A stretch of 64,000 nucleotides of DNA from Elioraea tepidiphila DSM 17972 (lineage in GTDB: Bacteria; Pseudomonadota; Alphaproteobacteria; Acetobacterales; Acetobacteraceae). Below the pieces are notes generated by a model, which saw only the letters and a program-made list of their open reading frames with translations, made no database searches and was not told the DNA's origin. Positions 31,657-41,202 of this stretch are shown piece after piece. Every line of letters begins with the position of its first letter. The first letter of the stretch is position 1. The stretch is taken from assembly GCF_000378465.1 (NCBI RefSeq), contig NZ_KB899911.1:186001-250000 (forward strand), written 5' to 3'. The position numbers and the translations under genes were made by a program.

Positions 31657-32116
31657 GACGCGCGACCTTCTCGGCCGTGCCGTTCGCCGAGGCCGCGATC
31701 AGGTTCTCCTTCATCGTCGTCAGGATGTGGATGAGCTGCTCGCGCTCGGCCTCCGGCACGCCGGCGAGCGCCTCGGCGCGCGTCGCCGCACCGATCGCGC
31801 GCATCTTCTCCAGCACGGGATGCGCCTTGGGACGCAGATAGAGCAGCCACACGCGCCGGTCCTTCGGGTGCGGGCGGCGCTCGGCGAGGCCGGCGGCCTG
31901 GAGCCGGTCGAGGATGCGCCCCAGCGAGATCGGTTCGAGTTCGAGAATCTCGGCGAGCCCGCCCTGGTGGATGCCCTCGTTGCGCGCGAGATGCGCGAGC
32001 ACCTGCCATTGCGCGCGGGTCAGGCCGAGATCGCGCGCGTTCTGCTCGAAGCGCTTGCGCAGCAGGCGCGCGACATCGTGCAGCAGGAAACCGAGGGTGC
32101 GTTCGGGGTTGTCCAT
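31649..32116 (-). CDS. MarR/EmrR family transcriptional regulator
   Basis: A 155-residue winged-helix regulator that heads the emrA-emrB operon and most likely represses it until an exported compound binds. Visible: [19 protein letters not shown], the recognition helix region [17 protein letters not shown], and the wing [17 protein letters not shown] with the conserved Asp-Arg-Arg. ATG at 32114-32116, preceded on the minus strand by GGAGAC. The 137-base gap to rpe holds both promoters; ATAAGCATGGCTATCAT around 32141-32157 is AT-rich and partly symmetric and could be the operator. Confidence 0.9.
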   Translation of the reverse strand: MDNPERTLGFLLHDVARLLRKRFEQNARDLGLTRAQWQVLAHLARNEGIHQGGLAEILELEPISLGRILDRLQAAGLAERRPHPKDRRVWLLYLRPKAHPVLEKMRAIGAATRAEALAGVPEAEREQLIHILTTMKENLIAASANGTAEKVARLG

Positions 32117-32253
32117 GTCTCCGTCCCGTCCCGGGCGCAGACCATAAGCATGGCTATCATAGACCTGCTCAGGAGGAAGTCGAGCCCCCGCCGCGCGCTT
32201 GCGCACGCGCAGCGCGCAGGCCAGAAGGGCGGCGCCCAGGGAAGGATGGTTCG

Positions 32254-32907
32254 ATGCGTGACGTGCTGATCGCCCCCTCGATCCTGGCCTCGGACTTCGC
32301 GCGGCTCGGCGAGGAGGTGCGCGCGGTGGACGCGGCCGGGGCGGACTGGATCCATCTCGACGTGATGGACGGGCATTTCGTGCCGAACATCACCTTCGGC
32401 CCCGAGGTCGTGCGCGCGCTGCGCCCGCATTCGGCGAAGTGCTTCGACACGCATCTGATGATCGAGCCGGTCGATCCGTATCTGGAGGCCTTCGCCAAGG
32501 CCGGCGCTGACCGGATCATCGTGCATGTCGAGGCGAGCACGCATCTCGACCGCACGCTCCAGGTGATCGCGGCCCTCGGCAAGACAGCCGGCGTGTCGCT
32601 CAATCCGGCCACGCCCGCCTGCATGGTCGCGCATGTGCTGGATCGGGTCGACCTGGTGCTGGTGATGACGGTGAACCCCGGCTTCGGCGGGCAGCGTTTC
32701 ATCCCCGCACAGCTCGAGAAGATCCGCGAGCTCCGGCGGATGATCGGCGACCGGCCGATCCGCATCGAGGTCGATGGCGGCATCACGCCCGAGACCGCGC
32801 CGCTCGTGGTGGAGGCGGGGGCGAGCGTGCTGGTGGCGGGCTCGGCGGTGTTCGGCGCGGGCGACTACGCCGCCGCGATCGCCGCGCTGCGTCCGGTCAC
32901 GGCGTAG
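32254..32907 (+). CDS. rpe: Ribulose-phosphate 3-epimerase
   Basis: Interconverts ribulose-5-phosphate and xylulose-5-phosphate (pentose phosphate pathway; Calvin cycle where present). 217 residues, TIM barrel. Signature blocks: [61 protein letters not shown] and [12 protein letters not shown], which hold the two catalytic Asp residues and the metal-binding His residues. ATG 32254 follows GAAGGATGGTTCG. Its last 11 bases overlap the end of gph on the other strand. Confidence 0.96.
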   Translation: MRDVLIAPSILASDFARLGEEVRAVDAAGADWIHLDVMDGHFVPNITFGPEVVRALRPHSAKCFDTHLMIEPVDPYLEAFAKAGADRIIVHVEASTHLDRTLQVIAALGKTAGVSLNPATPACMVAHVLDRVDLVLVMTVNPGFGGQRFIPAQLEKIRELRRMIGDRPIRIEVDGGITPETAPLVVEAGASVLVAGSAVFGAGDYAAAIAALRPVTA

Positions 32908-33562
32908 CGCGCGCCGCCACCAGCCGCTCGAGCAGCGCGGGCAGCTCGGCGGGCGTGCGCGCGACCGCGGCGGCGCCCTTGGCCATCTCGGCCGGTCCGT
33001 AGCCCCAGGCCGCGAACACGCAGGGGATGCCCGCGCCCGCCGCCCCGGCGATGTCGTTGCGGTGATCGCCGATCATCACCGCGCGCGCGGGCGCGCCGCC
33101 GGCCGCGCGCAGGGTCGCGAACAGATGCTCGGGATCGGGCTTGCGCACCGGGAACGTGTCGCCGCCGCCGATCGCGGCGAAGCGGTCGAGCAGGCCGAGC
33201 GCGGCGAGCAGCACCCGGGCGGCGTGCTCGTGCTTGTTGGTGCAGACCGCCATGCGCCAGCCGGATGCCGCGAGCGCATCGAGCGCCTCGAGGATGCCGG
33301 GGAAGGGCCGGGTGGCGACCGCGGCGTTGGCGGCGTAGTCCTCCAGGAAGCCCTGATAGACGGCCTGGTCGAAGGGCCGGCCGCGCGCGGCGAGCGCCCG
33401 CTCGATCAGCACATGCACGCCGTCGCCGATCATGCCGATGATCTCCTCCAGCCGGTAGGGCGCGAGACCGAGCCGGGCCGCCATGCGGTTGGCGGCGGCG
33501 TGGAGGTCGGGCGCACTGTCCACCAGCGTGCCGTCGAGGTCGAACAGGGCTGTCGGCTGCAT
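32897..33562 (-). CDS. gph: Phosphoglycolate phosphatase (HAD family)
   Basis: Hydrolyses 2-phosphoglycolate. 221 residues, HAD fold. Motif [15 protein letters not shown] with the nucleophile Asp, motif [16 protein letters not shown], the motif III lysine in [12 protein letters not shown], and motif [18 protein letters not shown]. The cap region [17 protein letters not shown] is Gph-like. ATG at 33560-33562. It is convergent with rpe and overlaps it by 11 bases; the rpe-gph neighbourhood is common in proteobacteria. It is divergent from the suf regulator. Confidence 0.92.
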   Translation of the reverse strand: MQPTALFDLDGTLVDSAPDLHAAANRMAARLGLAPYRLEEIIGMIGDGVHVLIERALAARGRPFDQAVYQGFLEDYAANAAVATRPFPGILEALDALAASGWRMAVCTNKHEHAARVLLAALGLLDRFAAIGGGDTFPVRKPDPEHLFATLRAAGGAPARAVMIGDHRNDIAGAAGAGIPCVFAAWGYGPAEMAKGAAAVARTPAELPALLERLVAARATP

Positions 33563-33613
33563 GGGCCTTGCTGTATGGGAGCACGCCGCCGGGTGCAACC
33601 CGCCGGCCGCGCC

Positions 33614-33672
33614 TTGACATTCGCGACTCGTGGGCGCATCTCGCAATCAGGACCAAGGCCGTCCTGATTGCG
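33614..33672 (+). promoter_or_regulatory. suf promoter and perfect-palindrome operator
   Basis: A consensus -35 TTGACA is at 33614-33619; the matching -10 is poor (CATCTC at 17-base spacing), which suggests a regulated promoter. Immediately downstream is a perfect palindrome: CGCAATCAGGAC (33642-33653), seven bases, GTCCTGATTGCG (33661-33672). It would cover the transcription start and lies 11 bases before the Rrf2 GTG start, so autorepression by the Rrf2 protein is the natural reading. Confidence 0.7.
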
Positions 33673-33683
33673 TGGAGAGCGCC

Positions 33684-34136
33684 GTGTTCAGGTTGTCCAA
33701 GCTCAGCGATTACGCGGTGGTGGTGCTCAGCGAGCTCGGCCGGACGGCGGATGGCGCCGTGCGCAACGCCTCGGGCCTCGCGACCGCGACCGGCATCGCC
33801 GAGCCGACCGTCGCCAAGGTGCTGAAGCTGCTCGCCTCGGGCGGGCTGGTGACCAGCCAGCGCGGGGCCTATGGCGGGTATCGCCTGGCCCGGCCGCTCA
33901 GCGCCATCCCGATCGCGGACGTGATCGCGGCGATCGAGGGGCCGATCGCGCTGACCGCCTGCGTGGACGGCCATGTGGGCAGTTGCGAGGTGGAGTGCTC
34001 CTGCCCCGTGCGCGGCCGCTGGGACCCCGTGAACAGCGCGATCCGCCGCGCGCTCTCCGAGATCACGCTCGCCGACATGGCCTGCCCGGCCTGGGCCTTG
34101 CCCGCGACGGCGCGCCTCGCCGAGCCGGTCGTTTGA
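33684..34136 (+). CDS. Rrf2-family Fe-S cluster-sensing regulator of the SUF operon
   Basis: A 150-residue winged-helix regulator heading the suf operon, related to IscR/SufR. DNA-binding part: [20 protein letters not shown], then [20 protein letters not shown] and the wing [13 protein letters not shown]. Four cysteines cluster at Cys93, Cys101, Cys105 and Cys107 ([18 protein letters not shown]), suited to binding an iron-sulfur cluster. The start is GTG 33684, with GGAG at 33674-33677; an upstream ATG at 33630 would read through the operator and is rejected. It probably represses suf when its cluster is intact (inference from the family). Confidence 0.88.
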   Translation: MFRLSKLSDYAVVVLSELGRTADGAVRNASGLATATGIAEPTVAKVLKLLASGGLVTSQRGAYGGYRLARPLSAIPIADVIAAIEGPIALTACVDGHVGSCEVECSCPVRGRWDPVNSAIRRALSEITLADMACPAWALPATARLAEPVV

Positions 34137-34155
34137 GACGGAAGGAAGATCGATC

Positions 34156-35613
<1,458 letters not shown>

Positions 35614-35630
35614 GAATGGGATACGCAACG

Positions 35631-36377
<747 letters not shown>

Positions 36378-36384
36378 GGCGGCG

Positions 36385-37722
36385 ATGAACGCCCCTGTCG
36401 TTGTGCCGGCCGTGGCGCCGGCGGTCTCGGCGCTGCTCGACCGGTACGCCGGGCTGAAGGATCGCCTGCCGGGCGCGCGCATCGCCTGGGTGGAGGCGTG
36501 GCGGCAGCGCGGCGCCGAGGCGTTCCGCGCCGGCGGCTTCCCGACCAAGCGGGTCGAGGCGTGGAAGTACACGGACCTCTCCGCCCTGCGCGAGACCCGC
36601 TTCGAGGAGGCGCTGGTCGCGACGGACGCGCATCCCGTCCTGCCGGAGCAGGCCGGCGGCGAGGAGGCGCGCATTGTGCTGCTGGATGGCCGCTTCCGCG
36701 CCGATCTGTCCCGCCTCGATGGACTGGCCGACGGCGTGCGGATCGAGAGCCTGGCGGACCTGCTCAGCTCCGATGATGACGCGCTCCGCGAGGTGCTGGG
36801 CGCGATCGCGCCGGCGGATCTGCCGCTGCCGGGGCTGAACGCGGCCCTCGCCGAGGACGGCGCGGTGATCCGCATCGCCCCGGGTGTGGACGCCGGTCGC
36901 ATCCGCATCGTCTCGCTCGGCATCGCGCCGAGCAACCACGCCGTGGCGTTCCACCCGCGCAACCTCGTCGTGCTCGGCGCGGGTGCGTCGCTGACGCTGC
37001 TCGACGGCGCGCATGGCGCGGGCAAGGGCACCTACTGGCAGAACCTGGTCGCCGAGATCGCGCTCGGCGAGGGCGCCCGGCTGACGCATGTGCGGTTGCA
37101 GGACGAGGCGCGGGATGCGTTCCACACCGCGCTGGTCGCGGTGCGGGTCGAGGCGAAGGCCGAGTACGACAGCTTCACGCTGGTGCGCGGCGCGCGGCTC
37201 GCGCGCAACGAGGTGCACGCGGTGCTGACGGGGCCGAAGGCGGCGCTGCATCTCAACGGCGCGCAGCTCGTGGACGGCGAGCGCCATGCCGACACCACCA
37301 CGGTGATCGACCACGCGGCGCCGGACTGCGAGAGCAACCAGACGGTCAAGACCGTGCTGACGGGCCGCGCGCGCGGCGTGTTCCAGGGCAAGATCCACGT
37401 CCATCGGGTCGCGCAGAAGACCGACGGCTACCAGATGAACCAGGCGTTGCTGCTCAGCCCGGAGGCGGAGATCAACGCCAAGCCGCAGCTCGAGATCTAC
37501 GCCGACGACGTGAAGTGCAGCCATGGCGCGACGGTCGGCGAGCTCGATCACGACCAGCTCTTCTATCTGCGCAGCCGCGGCATCCCCGAGGTCGAGGCGA
37601 AGTCGATCCTGGTCCAGGCCTTCCTGACCGACGCGGTATCGCTCGTGTCCGACGAGGCGCTGCGCGAGACCCTGCTCGCCGCGACCGATGCCTGGTGGGA
37701 CGAGGTGGAGCATCCCGCATGA
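36385..37722 (+). CDS. sufD: SUF scaffold subunit SufD
   Basis: Paralogue and partner of SufB in the SufBC2D scaffold, implicated in iron acquisition. 445 residues. Recognisable blocks: FPTKRVEAWKYTDLSALRE, RNLVVLGAGASLTLLDG, HLNGAQLVDGERHADTTTVI, GRARGVFQGKIHVHRVAQKT and YADDVKCSHGATVGELDHDQ with LFYLRSRGIPEVEAKSIL, the last holding the conserved Cys and His. ATG 36385. Its stop overlaps the sufS ATG (ATGA). Confidence 0.95.
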   Translation: MNAPVVVPAVAPAVSALLDRYAGLKDRLPGARIAWVEAWRQRGAEAFRAGGFPTKRVEAWKYTDLSALRETRFEEALVATDAHPVLPEQAGGEEARIVLLDGRFRADLSRLDGLADGVRIESLADLLSSDDDALREVLGAIAPADLPLPGLNAALAEDGAVIRIAPGVDAGRIRIVSLGIAPSNHAVAFHPRNLVVLGAGASLTLLDGAHGAGKGTYWQNLVAEIALGEGARLTHVRLQDEARDAFHTALVAVRVEAKAEYDSFTLVRGARLARNEVHAVLTGPKAALHLNGAQLVDGERHADTTTVIDHAAPDCESNQTVKTVLTGRARGVFQGKIHVHRVAQKTDGYQMNQALLLSPEAEINAKPQLEIYADDVKCSHGATVGELDHDQLFYLRSRGIPEVEAKSILVQAFLTDAVSLVSDEALRETLLAATDAWWDEVEHPA

Positions 37723-38966
37723 ACGACGCCCCGCCCGTCGCCGCCGGTTTCGACGTCCAGGCGATCCGCGCCCAGTTCCCGATCCTGAAGGAGCAGGTGC
37801 GCGGCAAGCCGCTGGTGTTCCTGGACAGTGCGGCCTCGGCGCAGAAGCCGCGGGCGGTGATCGAGGCGATGGTGCACGCGATGGAGCACCAGTACGCGAA
37901 CGTCCATCGCGGCCTGCATTGGATGAGCGAGCGCACGACCGAGGCGTTCGAGTCCTGCCGCGACGCGGCGGCGCGGTTCCTGAATGCGGGCTCGCGCGAC
38001 GAGATCGTGCTGACGCGCAACTCCACCGAGGGCATCAACCTGGTCGCGCACAGCTATGGCCGCGGGGTGATGACGCCGGGGCAGGCGGTGGTGATCAGCG
38101 AGATGGAGCACCACAGCAACATCGTGCCGTGGCAGATGCTGCGGGATGCGCACGGGATCGAGCTCCGCATCGCGAAGGTGACGGATGCGGGCGAGCTCGA
38201 CATGGACGCGTTCGCCGCGCTGCTCGCCGACGGCAAGGTCGGGCTGGTTGCGATCACGCACATGTCGAACGTGCTCGGCAGCTACACCCCGGCGGAGCGG
38301 ATCGTGCGGCTTGCGCACGAGGCGGGGGCGAAGGTGCTGTTCGACGGCAGCCAGGCGGCGGTGCACCGGCGTGTGGATGTGCAGGCGCTGGATGCCGATT
38401 TCTATGTGTTCACCGGCCACAAGCTGTACGGGCCGACGGGGATCGGCGTGCTCTATGGGAAGGCGGCGCTGCTGGACCGCATGCCACCCTTCCTCGGCGG
38501 CGGCGACATGATCTCCACGGTCTCGTTCGAGCGCAGCGAGTGGGCGCGCGTGCCGCACAAGTTCGAGGCGGGCACGCCGCCGATCCTGGAAGGCATCGGG
38601 CTGAAGGCCGCGATCGAGTGGGTCGAGCGGATCGGTTTCCCGGCGATGGAGTCCCATGAGCGGGCGCTGACCGACCATGCGCTCGCGCGGCTCTCTGCGA
38701 TCGAGGGCGTGACGGTGATCGGCCGGGCGCAGGATCGCGGCGGGGTGGTGTCGTTCACGCTCGATCGGGCGCATGCGCATGACGTGGCCACGCTGCTCGA
38801 CCGGCAGGGCATCGCGGTGCGCGCGGGGCATCATTGCGCCGAGCCGCTGATGCGCCGCTTCGGGCTCGACAGCACCGCGCGGGCGTCCTTCGGCGTCTAT
38901 ACGACGCGATCCGAGATCGACGCGCTCGCCGAGGCGCTGACGCGCGTCAGGACGTTCTTCCGATGA
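37719..38966 (+). CDS. sufS: Cysteine desulfurase SufS
   Basis: PLP enzyme that supplies sulfur as a persulfide to SufU. 415 residues, group II desulfurase. FLDSAASAQKP near the N-terminus, PLP-contacting EMEHHSNIVPW, the internal-aldimine lysine Lys235 in FTGHKLYGPTG, and the persulfide-forming Cys373 in RAGHHCAEPLM. The short Cys loop fits the SufS/SufU type rather than IscS. Start ATG 37719 overlaps the sufD stop, and its own stop overlaps the sufU start, so translation is coupled. Confidence 0.96.
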   Translation: MNDAPPVAAGFDVQAIRAQFPILKEQVRGKPLVFLDSAASAQKPRAVIEAMVHAMEHQYANVHRGLHWMSERTTEAFESCRDAAARFLNAGSRDEIVLTRNSTEGINLVAHSYGRGVMTPGQAVVISEMEHHSNIVPWQMLRDAHGIELRIAKVTDAGELDMDAFAALLADGKVGLVAITHMSNVLGSYTPAERIVRLAHEAGAKVLFDGSQAAVHRRVDVQALDADFYVFTGHKLYGPTGIGVLYGKAALLDRMPPFLGGGDMISTVSFERSEWARVPHKFEAGTPPILEGIGLKAAIEWVERIGFPAMESHERALTDHALARLSAIEGVTVIGRAQDRGGVVSFTLDRAHAHDVATLLDRQGIAVRAGHHCAEPLMRRFGLDSTARASFGVYTTRSEIDALAEALTRVRTFFR

Positions 38967-39433
38967 GCGAGGCGTTCGAGGAGCTGCGCGATCTCTACCA
39001 GGAGGTGATCCTGGACCACGGCCGCCATCCGCGGAACTTCCGCCGGCTGGACGGCGCGCTGCACGCGAAGGGCGACAACCCGATGTGCGGCGACAAGGTC
39101 GAGGTCTGGCTGAAGCTCGGCGCGGGCGAGCGGATCGAGGATGCCGCGTTCCAGGGCCGCGGCTGCGCGATCTCGATCGCCTCGGCCTCGCTGATGACCG
39201 AGGTGCTGCGCGGCAAGACGAAGGATCAGGCGCGCAGCCTGGCGGATGCGTTCCGCACGCTCGCGCGCACCGGCGCCTGCCCGGTCTGCGGCGAGGTGCA
39301 CGCGGAGGACATGGAACGCTTGCAGCCGCTCTCCGGCGTGGCGGAGTATCCGTCGCGCGTGAAGTGCGCCACGCTCGCGTGGCATGCGATGGAGGCGGCG
39401 CTGAAGGGCGAAGGGAGCGCGACGACGGAATGA
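38963..39433 (+). CDS. sufU: SufU-type sulfurtransferase/scaffold with an extra CPVC pair
   Basis: Receives sulfur from SufS; zinc-dependent sulfurtransferase of the IscU fold. 156 residues. Ligands expected for SufU are present: Cys42 and Asp44 (NPMCGDKV), Cys68 (GRGCAISIAS) and Cys135 (VKCATLAWHA). An additional Cys106-Pro-Val-Cys109 pair sits in the variable region between the third helix and the last ligand, followed by GEVHAEDMERLQPLSGV. This pair is not part of the standard SufU site. ATG 38963 overlaps the sufS stop. Confidence 0.93.
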   Translation: MSEAFEELRDLYQEVILDHGRHPRNFRRLDGALHAKGDNPMCGDKVEVWLKLGAGERIEDAAFQGRGCAISIASASLMTEVLRGKTKDQARSLADAFRTLARTGACPVCGEVHAEDMERLQPLSGVAEYPSRVKCATLAWHAMEAALKGEGSATTE

Positions 39434-39801
39434 GCGAAGGGACGCATGCTCCGGCGGGCACGGTCTGGACGCCCGAGGGCGAGGTGCCGGCGAGCCAGGG
39501 TGTGAGCGAGCAGGCGGTGATCGACGCGGTCTCGACGGTCTATGATCCCGAGATCCCGGTGAACATCTACGAGCTCGGCCTGATCTACGCGATCGACATC
39601 GAGGATGACGGCGCGATCAAGGTGGAGATGACGCTGACGGCGCCCGGCTGCCCGGCGGCGCAGGAGCTGCCCGAGCAGGTGCGCCAGGCGATCCTGTCGG
39701 TGCCGGGGGTGACGCGCTGCGACGTGGATGTGGTGTGGGATCCGCCCTGGGATCCGAGTCGGATGAGCGAGGAGGCCCGCCTCGCCGTGAACATGTTCTG
39801 A
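39430..39801 (+). CDS. sufT: SUF maturation factor SufT (DUF59/MIP18 family)
   Basis: A 123-residue MIP18/DUF59 protein that helps cluster maturation or transfer. The family core is intact: AVIDAVSTVYDPEIPVNIYE, LGLIYAIDIEDDG, and the Cys-containing MTLTAPGCPAAQELPEQV followed by DVVWDPPWDPSRMSEEAR. A 25-residue N-terminal extension (GTHAPAGTVWTPEGEVPAS) precedes it. ATG 39430 overlaps the sufU stop by four bases. sufA follows after 17 bases. Confidence 0.92.
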   Translation: MSEGTHAPAGTVWTPEGEVPASQGVSEQAVIDAVSTVYDPEIPVNIYELGLIYAIDIEDDGAIKVEMTLTAPGCPAAQELPEQVRQAILSVPGVTRCDVDVVWDPPWDPSRMSEEARLAVNMF

Positions 39802-39818
39802 TGTGCTAGGATGATGCG

Positions 39819-40187
39819 ATGAGCACGGCAACCGCTGGAACGAAGCCCGCGCGCAGCCTGCCGCCGCTGATGCGCCTGACGGATGCGGCGGCCGAGCGCG
39901 TGCGTGCGCTCTATGCCCGTCCCGGCGCGAAGAAGTATCTGCGCATCGGCGTGAAGACCAAGGGCTGCTCGGGTCTGTCCTACGAGATGAGCTATGTGGA
40001 CGAGCCCGGCCCGACCGACGAGGTGGTGACGGATCAGGGGCTGACGATCCTGGTGGACCGTCGCGCCTCGCTGTTCCTGATCGGCACGGTGATGGACTAC
40101 CAGACCGGCACGCTGTCGTCGGGCTTCACCTTCGTGAACCCGAACGAGAAGGGTCGTTGCGGTTGCGGTGAGAGCTTCCACGTCTGA
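39819..40187 (+). CDS. sufA: A-type Fe-S carrier SufA/IscA
   Basis: Carries newly made clusters to target proteins. 122 residues with a 12-residue N-terminal extension before the A-type domain. The three conserved cysteines are Cys50 (TKGCSGLSYEM), Cys114 and Cys116 (GRCGCGESFHV). SGFTFVNPN is also family-typical. ATG 39819 is preceded by AGGATG. Last gene of the suf operon; a strong hairpin follows 25 bases after the stop. Confidence 0.95.
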   Translation: MSTATAGTKPARSLPPLMRLTDAAAERVRALYARPGAKKYLRIGVKTKGCSGLSYEMSYVDEPGPTDEVVTDQGLTILVDRRASLFLIGTVMDYQTGTLSSGFTFVNPNEKGRCGCGESFHV

Positions 40188-40212
40188 CGCCGTTCCCGGG
40201 ATAGGGGGTTTT

Positions 40213-40242
40213 GGGGGAAAGGGCCTTCCGGCCCTTTCCCCC
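40213..40242 (+). terminator. Hairpin terminator after the suf operon
   Basis: GGGGGAAAGGGCC (40213-40225), four-base loop TTCC, exact complement GGCCCTTTCCCCC (40230-40242): a 13-bp perfect stem directly after sufA. There is no long uridine run after it (ATCGTTCT), so termination may be Rho-assisted, but it is the only such structure between suf and the next gene. Confidence 0.7.
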
Positions 40243-40262
40243 ATCGTTCTCTGGGTGATGTG

Positions 40263-40907
40263 ATGGACCCGCTCGCTCCGCTCGACTCGTCGGCCCGCGA
40301 CGCTGTGCGCTCGGCTGCCCGGCTCGTGCATCTGCCGCCGGGCGCGGCTGCGTTCCGTCCAGGCCAGCCTTGCGCGCACTGGCTGATCGTTGCCTCGGGG
40401 CAGGTGCGGGTCTCGCGCGTGTCGGAGGACGGGCGTGAGATCGTGCTGTACCGCGTCCATCCCGGCGAGAGCTGCGTGCTGACGACGGCCGGGCTGCTCG
40501 AAGGCGCGAGCTACGATGCCGAGGCGATCGCCGAGACGGAAGTGGAGGCGCTGCTGCTGCCGGCGGCGGAATTCCTCCGCCTCGTTGCCGAGCAGCCGTC
40601 GTTCCGCCGCTTCGCCTTCGCGGCCTACGCGGCCCGTATCGCGGGGCTGATGGAGCTCGCCGAGGAACTGGCGTTCGACGAGGTGGGCACGCGGCTCGCG
40701 CGGCGGCTGCTGGCCCTGCGCGCGGCCGACGGCACGGTGCCGGCGACGCACGAGGCGCTGGCGGCGGAGCTCGGCACCGCGCGCGAGGTGGTGAGCCGCC
40801 GGCTGAAGGCGTTCGAGCGTGCGGGTCATGTGGCGCTGGCGCGCGGGCGCATCGTCGTGACCGATCCCAAGGGTCTGGCTGGGGCCGCGCATGCCTCGGT
40901 GACCTAG
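40263..40907 (+). CDS. Crp/Fnr family transcriptional regulator
   Basis: A 214-residue regulator with an N-terminal cyclic-nucleotide-like beta barrel (LVHLPPGAAAFRPGQPCAHW, then VASGQVRVSRVSEDGREIVL) and a C-terminal Crp HTH (THEALAAELGTAREVVSRRL). It lacks the N-terminal Cys cluster of FNR, so its signal is not an FNR-type [4Fe-4S] cluster; single cysteines at the barrel (Cys37 and Cys72 in the HPGESCVLTTAGL loop) could sense redox or sulfide. It is followed by a DUF2892 gene, a pairing seen with sulfide-responsive regulators (inference). ATG 40263; GTG 40260 is equally placed. Confidence 0.88.
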   Translation: MDPLAPLDSSARDAVRSAARLVHLPPGAAAFRPGQPCAHWLIVASGQVRVSRVSEDGREIVLYRVHPGESCVLTTAGLLEGASYDAEAIAETEVEALLLPAAEFLRLVAEQPSFRRFAFAAYAARIAGLMELAEELAFDEVGTRLARRLLALRAADGTVPATHEALAAELGTAREVVSRRLKAFERAGHVALARGRIVVTDPKGLAGAAHASVT

Positions 40908-40912
40908 GTCAC
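40899..40912. promoter_or_regulatory. 14-bp perfect palindrome between the Crp/Fnr gene and the DUF2892 gene
   Basis: GTGACCTAGGTCAC is fully symmetric and overlaps the stop codon of the Crp/Fnr gene. It lies 62 bases before the ATG of the DUF2892 gene, at a distance suited to activation or repression of that gene. It could be the site of the adjacent regulator; that is inference from position only. Confidence 0.4.
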
Positions 40913-40974
40913 GGACCGCGCGTGGCGGATCGGCTCTGCTGCCCTTCAGGGTCACAGGCAACGGAGTGCAGACC

Positions 40975-41166
40975 ATGACGAAGAACATGGGCATGGTGGA
41001 CCGCGCCGTGCGCGCGGTGGTCGGCGTGGCGCTGGTCGCACTCGCGGCGACCGGCACGATCGGCGTGTGGGGCTGGATCGGCGTGGTGCCGCTGGCGACC
41101 GCGGCGATCGGCTGGTGCCCGGCCTATGCGCCGTTCGGCATCAGCACCTGCCCGTCCAAGGCGTGA
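40975..41166 (+). CDS. DUF2892 (YgaP membrane-domain-like) small membrane protein
   Basis: 63 residues with two hydrophobic segments: AVRAVVGVALVALAATGTIG and IGVVPLATAAIGWCPAYAPF. The opening MGMVDRAVRAVVG and the ending WCPAYAPFGISTC are standard for DUF2892, found alone or as the membrane part of YgaP rhodaneses. ATG 40975 is preceded by ACGGAG. The two cysteines in the second half may take part in sulfur chemistry, but no rhodanese domain is present. It is probably controlled by the upstream Crp/Fnr regulator. Confidence 0.85.
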   Translation: MTKNMGMVDRAVRAVVGVALVALAATGTIGVWGWIGVVPLATAAIGWCPAYAPFGISTCPSKA

Positions 41167-41202
41167 GCGGGGAGGGGCCGGCGCGGGCCGGCCCCGTCGC
41201 GC

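Noticed and set aside
29176-31734. A plus-strand open frame of 852 codons opposite emrA and emrB
   Set aside because: Shadow frame; the minus strand holds unmistakable membrane and adaptor proteins.
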